From the NCBI GenBank assembly GCA_031265025.1, contig JAISDF010000244.1, positions 1 through 13,293 of the forward strand: a stretch of DNA of 13,293 nt, in the 5' to 3' direction. The position numbers and the translations under genes are program-made. Shown piece by piece: positions 1 to 7,663 of this stretch (position 1 is the stretch's first letter; each line of letters opens with the position of its first letter). The notes beneath the pieces are model-generated. The model ran no database searches and was not told where the DNA came from. It saw only the letters and a program-made list of their open reading frames with translations. This DNA comes from Spirochaetaceae bacterium (GTDB lineage: Bacteria; Spirochaetota; Spirochaetia; Treponematales; Breznakiellaceae).

Positions 1-442
1 AACTGCCGGCGTTGATGGTCAGGAGCTTTCCCCCGGAACTGACGACCATACCCTTGTCCCCGGCGTCAACAGAGATATTGCCGCCTGAAAGTTCAAGCAT
101 GGCGCCCGTATCGGGATCATAGAAAGCCTGTATGAGACTGTTTTCCGAAAGGCTTACCTCTACGTCATTATCAAAGGTAATAACCGCGTCGGACAGATCG
201 GCGGTCCGTATCAGGTCGCCGTTGTAAACCGGAGAATCCCTCTGCACCGAACCCCAGGCAAGCCTTTCCCCAAAACGGCGCTGGGCGCCGTTGTGTTTGT
301 AGCTTATGATTCCCACGGGAGTTTCAGAATTCTTGGTCAGGGTCCGGTTAAGGTCGCGCCAGAAAAGAAAGCCGGAAACAAAGGAGCCGGAAAGACAGAC
401 GATTACCATGACCACATCGGCGATACGGCGTCGCTTTTTCAT
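1..442 (-). CDS. FecR-domain membrane-anchored protein (partial, C-terminus beyond left edge)
   Basis: Reading the minus strand from the ATG at 442 gives 147 codons with no stop before the window edge. The product opens with a basic stretch (MKKRRR) and one hydrophobic segment at about residues 9-28, an uncleaved anchor or signal peptide. From about residue 70 it has the pattern of FecR domains: NGDLIRTADLSDAVITF, then a short beta-rich stretch with VEVSLSENSLIQ and LELSGGNISVDAG. FecR domains are extracytoplasmic beta-structured modules; outside TonB systems their role is poorly defined, so no iron function is inferred. The start codon overlaps the stop of the upstream cyclase as ATGA (439-442), and AAGGA lies 8 nt upstream of ATG, so translation is probably coupled to the cyclase. 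Lack of the C-terminus prevents saying which further domains it carries. Confidence 0.8.
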   Translation of the reverse strand, partial: MKKRRRIADVVMVIVCLSGSFVSGFLFWRDLNRTLTKNSETPVGIISYKHNGAQRRFGERLAWGSVQRDSPVYNGDLIRTADLSDAVITFDNDVEVSLSENSLIQAFYDPDTGAMLELSGGNISVDAGDKGMVVSSGGKLLTINAGS

Positions 443-2478
443 TCCCCGTTTCCTTCTCCGCCTTCCTCGTCTGAAAGCCGGTATTTTTTTTCCGTCCAGC
501 CGTCCCCGAACGCGTCAGGTCCGGGAACCGGTATGCCGAGCAGGGACCTGAGTTCCGCAAGGCTCCCCGGCCCTTCGGGTCCTATACAGAGCCCGGCAAG
601 GGCGGGATTCATCTTGGGTATCTTCCCCAAATCTTCCATGAGCCTCGCGCTCTCCGCGCTGTCCTTCATATTGATGACCGCGAACATGCGCACCATACGG
701 CCTTTATCGGGGACAGCCGGCATTTCACTGGTCACAAGGTATTTTCCGGCAAGACGCCAGGTATTTTCGGTAATGAGAATTTCGGTGCCGAAGGTTTTGT
801 TAAAGCCCTCCGCCCTGTCGGCCAGGCTTACCGCGTCTCCTATAACCGTATATTCAATCTTTTCTTCCGAACCTATCTGACCGGCGACAACATGGCCGCT
901 GTTAAGGGCGCAGCCTATCCGTATCACCGGCTTTTTTTCTCCGCCCCTTCCCTCGTTAAAGCTCCGCAAAGAAGCCCGCATGAGAAGCGCCGCGCGCACG
1001 CCGCCCAGGGCATGCTGTTCCTGGGTGTTCAGGTCAGGGGAGAAGTCCTGTCCCGGCGTCTCAACCGCGCCCCAGTGGGCCATTACCGCGTCGCCTATGA
1101 ATTTGTCGATGACCCCTCCGGTGATGAGTATGCAGGCGACCATACGGTCCATGTAGTCGTTGAGGAATTCGACAACCTCCTCCGGGCGCAGCTTTTCCGA
1201 AATGGCGGTAAAGGAACGTATGTCCGAAAAGAAAATCGTGGCGTTCCTGTCTGTTCCCCCTGTTTCGAGGCGGCCCTTTCTGGCCAGTACGGCTATGGTT
1301 TTGTTGGTAAACTTTTCAAAATTTATAAGGACATGGCTCATGCTGATCATGCTCTCGGTAAGGAGGCCTGTCTCGTCATGGTTTTTCGCCTCAAGCTCAA
1401 GATGGTACTGCCCGTCCTCTATCGCCTCGGCGGCTTCCCTCAGCATTTCAAGGGTACCGCTTATGGACCGGGAAAAAAACCATATAAAGAGAACCCCCAA
1501 AAACCAGCTCCCCAGGGAAAGGTAAAGATTGCGCCTTGTGGTGGTGTTTATGCCTTCAAACACGATATCGCTGTCTATGGTGGTGATAACAAAGGCCTTG
1601 CCCCCGGCGATTTTTTCGGAAGCGGCAAAAAAGCTCCGCCCGTCTTTACCCCGGTACATGGTCCTCTGCTGTTTTATTCCGCCGTCGAGAAGTTCCCGTA
1701 TCATGGGCTCGCCGCCCATGTTTACTTCCTTTCGTATCAGTTCCCTGTCAGGATGAATAAGAACGGCGCCTGAGTCATTTATCAGGAAAGAAGTATTCGC
1801 CCCTGTTCCGTAGGAATCAAGGAGAGCCTCAGGCGAAAAGAGAACGGCGCCCCGATAAACATCCCCGGCCTGTCCGGCCTGGGAAAGACGGAGGCACAGC
1901 AGGGGAACGCCGCTGAAAAAAGGAGCGGCGTTGAAAAGTTCAGGCCCGTTATCAAGACGGGGAAAGACCTGGGCGGCGTACTGTCCGGCCAGCGCCGCGT
2001 CAAGCTCATGGGAGGCGAAAAAATCATCGTTCACCAGAACAGGCCGGGGAGAAGCGGCGCGGGAAAGGCCCCCGCCCCCTCCTTCAACTATAAAGGCGGC
2101 TATGTTCCTGTTGTCGCCGAAAAACAAACGGCCTGTATCCGCGTTTCCCCCGGCGCGGGAGAACAGAAGGCCGTTGGCCTTCACCGAATCAAGCATTGCC
2201 TCGGCCGCCGAAGCCGCGTGACGGTTGATGCTGAGGTTATTCTCAGCGGCGGTCTTCCTGGTGTCGGTATAAACCAGAAACCACACCAGGGCGCTTATCA
2301 ATCCCAGTGAAAAGAACAAAACGCCCGTTATCATGCTGACAAGTTTCGCGCCTATGGAAAAGCCTACCCTCCGGCGGTCCGTTTCTCCCGGGGACAACGC
2401 GTCAGGCCCAGGCAAGGCTCCGGGGGAAACGCCTTTGTACCGCGCCGCGCCGCGTCCGTCTTTTTTCAAAGCAGCCAT
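439..2478 (-). CDS. Membrane class III adenylate cyclase with periplasmic Cache-like sensor, metal-binding (C1-like) partner
   Basis: 679 residues. Transmembrane helices at about 45-69 and 317-336 flank a periplasmic domain with a Cache-type strand pattern (SFLINDSGAVLIHPD, 230-244). A HAMP region (about 337-390) and a class III nucleotide cyclase domain (about 410-575) follow. Both metal aspartates are present: D419 in FFSDIRSFT and D463 in DKFIGDAVM. The purine-contacting pair is K459 and T544 (Lys/Thr, as in CyaC-type bacterial adenylate cyclases), so ATP is the likelier substrate. The transition-state Arg is R555, but the transition-state Asn is replaced by S551 (VIGDAVSLADR). The start overlaps the end of the paralogous upstream cyclase by 13 nt; relative to it this protein has about 30 extra N-terminal residues, so a later start is possible. 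A C-terminal extension (600-679) follows the catalytic domain. Expected product is cAMP; whether the protein works alone is uncertain. Confidence 0.9.
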   Translation of the reverse strand: MAALKKDGRGAARYKGVSPGALPGPDALSPGETDRRRVGFSIGAKLVSMITGVLFFSLGLISALVWFLVYTDTRKTAAENNLSINRHAASAAEAMLDSVKANGLLFSRAGGNADTGRLFFGDNRNIAAFIVEGGGGGLSRAASPRPVLVNDDFFASHELDAALAGQYAAQVFPRLDNGPELFNAAPFFSGVPLLCLRLSQAGQAGDVYRGAVLFSPEALLDSYGTGANTSFLINDSGAVLIHPDRELIRKEVNMGGEPMIRELLDGGIKQQRTMYRGKDGRSFFAASEKIAGGKAFVITTIDSDIVFEGINTTTRRNLYLSLGSWFLGVLFIWFFSRSISGTLEMLREAAEAIEDGQYHLELEAKNHDETGLLTESMISMSHVLINFEKFTNKTIAVLARKGRLETGGTDRNATIFFSDIRSFTAISEKLRPEEVVEFLNDYMDRMVACILITGGVIDKFIGDAVMAHWGAVETPGQDFSPDLNTQEQHALGGVRAALLMRASLRSFNEGRGGEKKPVIRIGCALNSGHVVAGQIGSEEKIEYTVIGDAVSLADRAEGFNKTFGTEILITENTWRLAGKYLVTSEMPAVPDKGRMVRMFAVINMKDSAESARLMEDLGKIPKMNPALAGLCIGPEGPGSLAELRSLLGIPVPGPDAFGDGWTEKKYRLSDEEGGEGNGE

Positions 2479-4307
2479 CCCTTTCTGACTTCCGCCATGG
2501 TCTCCGGTCCCAGGGGTCCGGCGCAGCGCCTGCTTATCAGGGGATTGGCATGCCGCAGCACGTCAAGACCTGCGATAATCTTTTCGGCTTCGCCCCTGTC
2601 TTTCATGTTCACCACGGAAAAAACCCTGAGGGGCTTTTCCTTTCCCTTGACTTCAAGGCTGCCCATTTCTTCCGACACAAGGCAGGAGCCGATAAGGTCC
2701 TGGGTATTTTCGGTAATCAGAATGTCCGTATCAAAAAGATCATTGGGCCCCTCCATGCGGGACGCAAGGTTTACAGTATCGCCTATGACCGTATATTCCA
2801 TCCTTTCCTCGGAACCCATCTGGCCGGCTATAACCTCGCCTGTATTGATTCCGCAGCCCATTTTAACCGGTGAAAATGTGTGTTCCGTTATGTTTTTTCT
2901 CCGGTAACGGGCCGCCCGTTCGGCGTTCCAGTTGCATATAACGGCGCGCGCCATCAGGGCTGAACGCACGCAGGCAAGGGCATGCCGCCCGGGTTGGCCG
3001 TCCTGTCCGGTCCCGCCCCAGACGGCCATCACCACAACGCCGTTCTGGGTAAGGAATTTATCCACTATTCCTCCGGTACCGGTGATACAGGGCACTATGC
3101 GGGAAAGAAAAGAATTGACAAAAGAGACCAGTTCCGGCGCGTCGAAATGCCCGGCAAGTTCTCCGAAATCACGGATCATGATGAAACTTACGGCCACGGT
3201 CCTTGCCGTTCCCGTGCGGGTCAGCGCTCCCTGCCTGGCAAGGCGCACTATCGTCTTGTTGGTGAACTTCTCGAAGTTCTCAAGGCTGTGCCCCATGCCG
3301 ATAAAGGTACGGGTAAGAAGCCCGATCTCGTCCCGGCTCCGGTGATTGAGCGAGATACGGTAATTGCCTTCCTCTATGGACGCGGAAGCCGCCGCGAGGG
3401 CCTTGATGGGCCTGCTTATGGTTCCCGAAAAAAGAATGATGAACAGTATCGACAGGGCCAATACAACGGCGCTGACCAGAATATTGCGCCTGATGACGGC
3501 GCTTATGCCGCTGAAAACCGCGCCGGAGGCTATCCTGGTAACAAGCACCGTGCCGGTCCCGGCAAGCCTTTGATAGGCCCCGAAATATTCCGTCCCGTTG
3601 TCGGTATACACAGTTTGAAAATTCCTGTCCCCCCGTTCCAGGGCGATTTTTATCAGGCCCCGGCCTGAAAGATCGCGGGCCTCCGCGAGGCCGCTTTCGT
3701 CATGCGCAAGAACATCGCCGCTTTCGTTAATCAGGAAGCTGCGGTTCCCGGTGTTTTCGGAGCCGGAATCACGCAGCGGTTTTTTCCCGTCAAAAAAAAC
3801 AGCGGCGGCGCCTTGAGCGGACCGGGGGAAGAACATGATCAGCAGGGGAACGCCGAAACGCGGGCCGCCGTTAATGACAAAGGTCTCCCCGAAGGCCCTT
3901 TCCAGATACGCCTCCGCCGCTTCCTGAAACGCCGCATCTGAAAACGCCGCTCCCTGAGGAAAAGGGAAATCAGGGTTGATAAACACCGCCGCGTTTTCCG
4001 CCAGAACAGCGGCGATATACGGATTTTTTTCAAAGAAAAAAGCCGCCGCGTCATCCGGGCTTCCAAAGGCGGAGCCAAGATTCAGAAAGGTGCGGGTATT
4101 GGACAATACCGTTCCAAAGAAAGCATCCACACCCGACGCGAGGCGTTTGTTCAGGGTAAAATTATGGTCCTCGGCGCTGATCCGCACATCGGCGCTTACC
4201 AGTATCGAAACAAGAACAGCGATGGCTCCTAAAGAAAGAACAAGAAACGATGAAATAATCGTCACGAGTTTCGCCCCGATAGGAAACCGTACCCGGCGTA
4301 CATCCAT
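2466..4307 (-). CDS. Class III cyclase paralogue lacking both metal-binding aspartates (C2-like), with periplasmic sensor
   Basis: 613 residues with the same plan as its downstream neighbour: helices at about 12-37 and 274-294, a periplasmic Cache-like domain (RSFLINESGDVLAHDE, 189-204), HAMP (about 295-345), a shared FEKFTNKTI linker (345-353) and a class III cyclase fold (about 365-535). The catalytic residues are uneven. Where the first metal Asp should be there is M377 (SFIMIRDFG). The second metal site is disrupted by a 3-residue insertion, with no Asp between K417 and W430 (KFLTQNGVVVMAVW). K417, T506, N513 and R517 (YTVIGDTVNLASR) are all intact. Alone it should not bind the two catalytic metal ions. 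It is first in the operon, overlaps the next cyclase by 13 nt and is probably a regulatory or complementary half of a heterodimer. It could instead be a decaying duplicate, but the frame is clean and the other active-site residues are conserved. Confidence 0.88.
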   Translation of the reverse strand: MDVRRVRFPIGAKLVTIISSFLVLSLGAIAVLVSILVSADVRISAEDHNFTLNKRLASGVDAFFGTVLSNTRTFLNLGSAFGSPDDAAAFFFEKNPYIAAVLAENAAVFINPDFPFPQGAAFSDAAFQEAAEAYLERAFGETFVINGGPRFGVPLLIMFFPRSAQGAAAVFFDGKKPLRDSGSENTGNRSFLINESGDVLAHDESGLAEARDLSGRGLIKIALERGDRNFQTVYTDNGTEYFGAYQRLAGTGTVLVTRIASGAVFSGISAVIRRNILVSAVVLALSILFIILFSGTISRPIKALAAASASIEEGNYRISLNHRSRDEIGLLTRTFIGMGHSLENFEKFTNKTIVRLARQGALTRTGTARTVAVSFIMIRDFGELAGHFDAPELVSFVNSFLSRIVPCITGTGGIVDKFLTQNGVVVMAVWGGTGQDGQPGRHALACVRSALMARAVICNWNAERAARYRRKNITEHTFSPVKMGCGINTGEVIAGQMGSEERMEYTVIGDTVNLASRMEGPNDLFDTDILITENTQDLIGSCLVSEEMGSLEVKGKEKPLRVFSVVNMKDRGEAEKIIAGLDVLRHANPLISRRCAGPLGPETMAEVRKGWLL

Positions 4308-4327
4308 GCCTTAAACGTAACGCACGC

Positions 4328-4357
4328 ATAATGATTTTTCAAAAAGTACGGTGTAAA
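4328..4357 (-). promoter_or_regulatory. Candidate promoter of the cyclase/FecR operon
   Basis: On the minus strand TTTACA (complement of 4352-4357) and CATTAT (complement of 4328-4333) are separated by 18 nt, resembling sigma-70 -35 and -10 boxes with five and four matches. The predicted transcript would start about 14-20 nt before the ATG at 4307, and the leader contains AAGG near that ATG as a weak ribosome site. The match is modest and no experiment supports it. Confidence 0.35.
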
Positions 4358-4449
4358 AAAAGCATGAAGGAATTTGTTTGGAACTTGATGTGCCGGAACG
4401 GCTCATACATGGAAAAACACCGCGTTCCGCTAATATGTTTATACTGGAC

Positions 4450-6543
4450 ATGAAGATACTAAAACGTTTCCCCGGCAGGGCATTGGTCCTCTTGCTGCTT
4501 GTTCAGGGGAGCTGTGAATTATACAATCTTCCGCTTAACGGCCGCACGGAATTTTTCCCGGCGCAGGTGGCCCAAGGGGGAATCACGAATTTTCAGCAGC
4601 TCAGGAACGCCGTACTGGCGGCGCCTTCGGGCGGGACCACCGTCATTACGATAGAAACGACTTTTAACACCCTGAGCGACGCTCCGTATCCCGCGCCGCC
4701 CATCGAGATAGAAAACAAAACCATCATCCTCGCCGCGGGCCGGACGGACCAGAGCATCAACAGGGAAAGATCCCTTATAGATCCGTTCTTCCTGGTGAAG
4801 GCAGGAGGAGAGCTCGTCCTGGGAAAGAACGAAAACGCGGGGAAACTTTCCCTCAGGGGAAGTCCGTCGGCGGGCGCGGGATTTGTAACCGTTGAGGCGG
4901 GCGGAACACTGACATTGAACAAGGACGCCGCGCTGCTTGACAATAAGTCAAACGCCGCGGCGGGCGGCGGCGTAAAGATAAGCGGAACCTTCATCATGAA
5001 CGGGGGAGATATACGCGGCAACCAGGCGGGCTCAGGCGGCGGCGTATACATAGCGCCGGGCGGCAGCTTCAAAATGTCAGGCGGAACCATAAGCGGCAAC
5101 AGAGCAGCCAGGGGCCCCGGCGTGTATATGGACTCAAACGCCTCGGAGTTTTCAATGGCCGACAGCGCGCTCATCGCCCCGGATAACGATGTGTACCTCA
5201 GGAGCGGAAGCCGCGTTACCGTTGACCGCAAGCTGACCGGGACATTTCCCGCGGCGGTCCTGACCCCTGAAATGTACGATGTCCCGCCGCCTGCCACCTG
5301 CCTGATTGCAGCGGCTTCTGCCCCGGACCTCGCGTCGGAAGCGCCTAAGTTCGCCGTTACCCAGTCAGGCGGAAAAACATACAGCGTCAACAGCGGCGGC
5401 TACCTCAGTACGGGCGGGACCGTGCGGCTCGCTTCCAGCAACGCTGAATACGACAGCCTGCAGACGGCCCTTAACAACGCGGCGCAAGAAGACACGGTGT
5501 ATATACTCGCCGATATTATCATGGCAGACGCAAGCGAGACAGTCGATGTTCCCGGCGGAAAAAACATTACCATCGTTCCCTTTGGCCCGGAAAAAAAGAT
5601 TGTCAGGGGCGGCACTTCTCCCTTTGACAGCCTCATACGGGTAAAGCCGGGGGCGGTTCTCAAACTCTCAGGCGGTCAGGGGAACCTGATCCTTGACGGC
5701 GCGGGAAAGACCGCCGGCGAGGCGCTGATCAGCGTACAGGATGCCCTGCTCAAAATAGAAAACGGGGTAACTATCAAAAACAACATCAATACACTCTCCG
5801 GGAATCCATTGGGAGGCGGTATCTCCCTTTTCAGCAGCTCGAATATGCTGGTCCTCGCTATGTCGGGAGGAACCATAACGGGAAACAAGGCTTCATCCGG
5901 CAGCGGTATATACGCGGATAACGGGACCGTAAACATAACGGGCGGAATAATCGAAGCGAATGAGAGCAACAATCCTTTCGGCGACGGAAGTATATGGATA
6001 GACAGCGGAGAGCTCACCCTGGGCGGACAGGCGGAAATTCGCGGCAATAAAACCAAAGGCGTGTATATCAACACAGGCAAATTCACCATGACAGGCGGGT
6101 TTATAAAATCCAATGACAACGGCGGCGTATATGTGGGAAAGGCGGAGTTTCTTATGACACAGGGCGAAATCTCCGCGAACAAGACCAACGGGGTATTTAT
6201 CGACAGCGGAACATTCACCATGGGCGGAGACGCGCACATAGGCGTCCAGAGCAGCGGTAACGGCGTAAACTTTTCAGGCGGCGCTGTTTTCTCCATGAAG
6301 GAAAACGCCCTGGTAGAAAGCGGCGTAAAGCTGGGCGGGGGAAAATACATCACCGTCACGGGGCCGCTTATCCGGCCGTATCCCGCGGCGGTCATAACGC
6401 CGGCGGACTATTTCACCAATCCGGTGCTTGTAGTCCTGGACAAGGTAAGCGATACAAACATCTTCGCCAAATTTGGTGTAACGCCCAACAACGGGGACTA
6501 CCATGTAGACTCAGGCGGAAAACTCGCCGCCGGTCCCCCGTAA
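4450..6543 (+). CDS. Probable surface lipoprotein with duplicated right-handed beta-helix (PMP-like repeats)
   Basis: Taken from ATG 4450, the product is 697 residues. It begins MKILKRFPGR, then a hydrophobic run ending VQGSC, so C22 is a plausible lipidation site under the loose spirochaetal lipobox. The body is low-complexity beta-helix: repeated short strands such as GTFIMNGGDIRGN, GSFKMSGGTISGN and GTVNITGGIIEAN, the GG-x-I-x-x-N pattern of Chlamydia-type polymorphic membrane protein and pectate-lyase-like repeats. Two modules are visible (about 47-320 and 333-692), each opening with a helix-like L..A....A segment and closing with PAAV(L/I)TP..Y, F.VT, and SGG.L. No catalytic residues are recognised, so an adhesive or structural surface role is the likeliest guess. 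A TTG at 4378 with AAGGA upstream is in frame but would put 24 residues before the signal peptide; ATG 4435 is also possible. It is transcribed alone, divergent from the cyclase operon. Confidence 0.8.
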   Translation: MKILKRFPGRALVLLLLVQGSCELYNLPLNGRTEFFPAQVAQGGITNFQQLRNAVLAAPSGGTTVITIETTFNTLSDAPYPAPPIEIENKTIILAAGRTDQSINRERSLIDPFFLVKAGGELVLGKNENAGKLSLRGSPSAGAGFVTVEAGGTLTLNKDAALLDNKSNAAAGGGVKISGTFIMNGGDIRGNQAGSGGGVYIAPGGSFKMSGGTISGNRAARGPGVYMDSNASEFSMADSALIAPDNDVYLRSGSRVTVDRKLTGTFPAAVLTPEMYDVPPPATCLIAAASAPDLASEAPKFAVTQSGGKTYSVNSGGYLSTGGTVRLASSNAEYDSLQTALNNAAQEDTVYILADIIMADASETVDVPGGKNITIVPFGPEKKIVRGGTSPFDSLIRVKPGAVLKLSGGQGNLILDGAGKTAGEALISVQDALLKIENGVTIKNNINTLSGNPLGGGISLFSSSNMLVLAMSGGTITGNKASSGSGIYADNGTVNITGGIIEANESNNPFGDGSIWIDSGELTLGGQAEIRGNKTKGVYINTGKFTMTGGFIKSNDNGGVYVGKAEFLMTQGEISANKTNGVFIDSGTFTMGGDAHIGVQSSGNGVNFSGGAVFSMKENALVESGVKLGGGKYITVTGPLIRPYPAAVITPADYFTNPVLVVLDKVSDTNIFAKFGVTPNNGDYHVDSGGKLAAGPP

Positions 6544-6563
6544 CGCCGGCTCTCATTCCGGCG
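6544..6563. terminator. Hairpin between convergent genes, possible weak bidirectional terminator
   Basis: CGCCGG (6544-6549) and CCGGCG (6558-6563) form a 6-bp perfect stem with an 8-nt loop directly after the stop of the beta-helix gene and across the stop codon of the convergent pcnB gene. Neither side has a proper T run (plus side reads CCTTGTTCCTT), so it may be only a GC-rich hairpin. Confidence 0.35.
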
Positions 6564-7656
6564 CCTTGTTCCTTCCGGGGCCCCTGCGCCTTCCGCGCCG
6601 TCTTCCCTCTGCTTCGTTCTGGAGCCGGTATTTCCGCACGGTGATGCCGTGTTCCCGGAAAATGAGACGCACGGCCAGTTCCATCCCGGCCCTGGGGGGA
6701 TTCATGGGTAGCACAAAGCTCCGGGCGGCGGTAAGAGCCTCCTTAAAGGATTCGGGCCCGGCGCTTTCCCAGTCAAGGGTGATTTCAAGATAATCCCGTA
6801 CAAGAGAGGAAAGGGCTTCTCCGGGAAGGCGCTCGGGGCCGTGGGCCTCAAGACCTTTCAGGTACTGTTCCCTGAAAAGCGGCCTGGTCCTGAAAAGTTC
6901 CGCCGCCCTGGGCTGCAAATACCCGTAAAGCCCCAGGCTGTCGAGTTTTTTTACAATATCCGAAGCATGGGGCGACGTGATGATCTTGTTGATTTCCTCG
7001 CCGAGCCGTGAGGGGGACACGTTTTTAAGGAGGGGGGCTTCTTTTTTTATTTTCCAGCGCAGGGTCAGGGGCAGGGCGCAGCCTGTGGCGGCGCCGTATT
7101 TTGCCGCCCGTATCATGCGCACCGGATCATCCTTAAAAATAAGGTCCAGGGGAATTATGGGCCTGATGCGCCTTGCCCTGATGTCCTTCATCCCGCCCAC
7201 ATAATCAACCACCAGTTCTTTCAGGGGATCGTAAAAAAAGGCGTTGACCGTAAAATCCCTGCGGAGCACGTCTTCTTCTATGGTGCCGTAGGTATTGCTC
7301 GTCGGACCGTCTTTAAGGGAACGGAACGTGGAAACTTCAAATATCTTGGGGCCGAAATACACATGGACAAGGCGGAAGCGCCGGCCTATGATGCGGGAGT
7401 TGCGGAATACCTTTTTTATTTTTGAAGGGCTCGCGTCGGTAACTATGTCGAAATCCTTGGGGACCTTTCCCATCATCAGGTCCCGCACGGCGCCGCCCAC
7501 TATATAGCTTTCATGCCCCTGGGCCTGGAGGCATCTCACTATATACACCGCGTCCTTGTCCACACTTTCGGGATTGATGTGGTGTTCATCCGCGGTGTAC
7601 ACAAGGGCTGTTTTGACGGTTTTTCCGTCGGCCCGCTTTACATACCGGTAACGCAC
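6553..7656 (-). CDS. pcnB: Poly(A) polymerase (polynucleotide adenylyltransferase)
   Basis: From the GTG at 7656 the product is 367 residues. It is a class II nucleotidyltransferase of the CCA-adding/poly(A) polymerase superfamily: IVGGAVRD (52-59), then the catalytic DFD (D68, D70), followed by the template-like RRDFTVNAFFYD motif (132-143) and the DDPVRMIRAAKY segment. The stretch IIGRRFRLVHVYFG (89-102) matches the bacterial PcnB signature rather than CCA-adding enzymes. The product would add 3' poly(A) tails that promote RNA decay. It is shorter than E. coli PcnB (about 450-465) but keeps a very basic, Arg/Gly-rich C-terminal tail, presumably binding RNA. A longer reading from ATG 7692 would overlap the hydrolase gene by 29 nt; GTG 7656 is preferred because GAGG lies 5 nt upstream, exactly over the hydrolase stop codon, and the next residues (RYRYVKRADGK) look like a natural N-terminus. 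It is second in a two-gene unit. Confidence 0.88.
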   Translation of the reverse strand: MRYRYVKRADGKTVKTALVYTADEHHINPESVDKDAVYIVRCLQAQGHESYIVGGAVRDLMMGKVPKDFDIVTDASPSKIKKVFRNSRIIGRRFRLVHVYFGPKIFEVSTFRSLKDGPTSNTYGTIEEDVLRRDFTVNAFFYDPLKELVVDYVGGMKDIRARRIRPIIPLDLIFKDDPVRMIRAAKYGAATGCALPLTLRWKIKKEAPLLKNVSPSRLGEEINKIITSPHASDIVKKLDSLGLYGYLQPRAAELFRTRPLFREQYLKGLEAHGPERLPGEALSSLVRDYLEITLDWESAGPESFKEALTAARSFVLPMNPPRAGMELAVRLIFREHGITVRKYRLQNEAEGRRRGRRRGPGRNKAPE

Positions 7657-7663
7657 AAAAGCC

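Noticed and set aside
892..1773. Plus-strand open frame of 293 codons opposite the second cyclase
   Set aside because: It is antisense to the HAMP and catalytic region of a clearly real cyclase and shows no family features.
4378..4449. Upstream TTG start for the beta-helix lipoprotein
   Set aside because: AAGGA precedes it, but it would add 24 polar residues before the lipoprotein signal peptide, which would spoil export.
4364..4453. 29-codon frame (MKEFVWNLM...) ending in ATGA overlap with the lipoprotein ATG at 4450
   Set aside because: The overlap is suggestive of a coupled leader peptide, but there is no ribosome site before its ATG, no amino-acid bias, and overlaps of this kind arise easily by chance.
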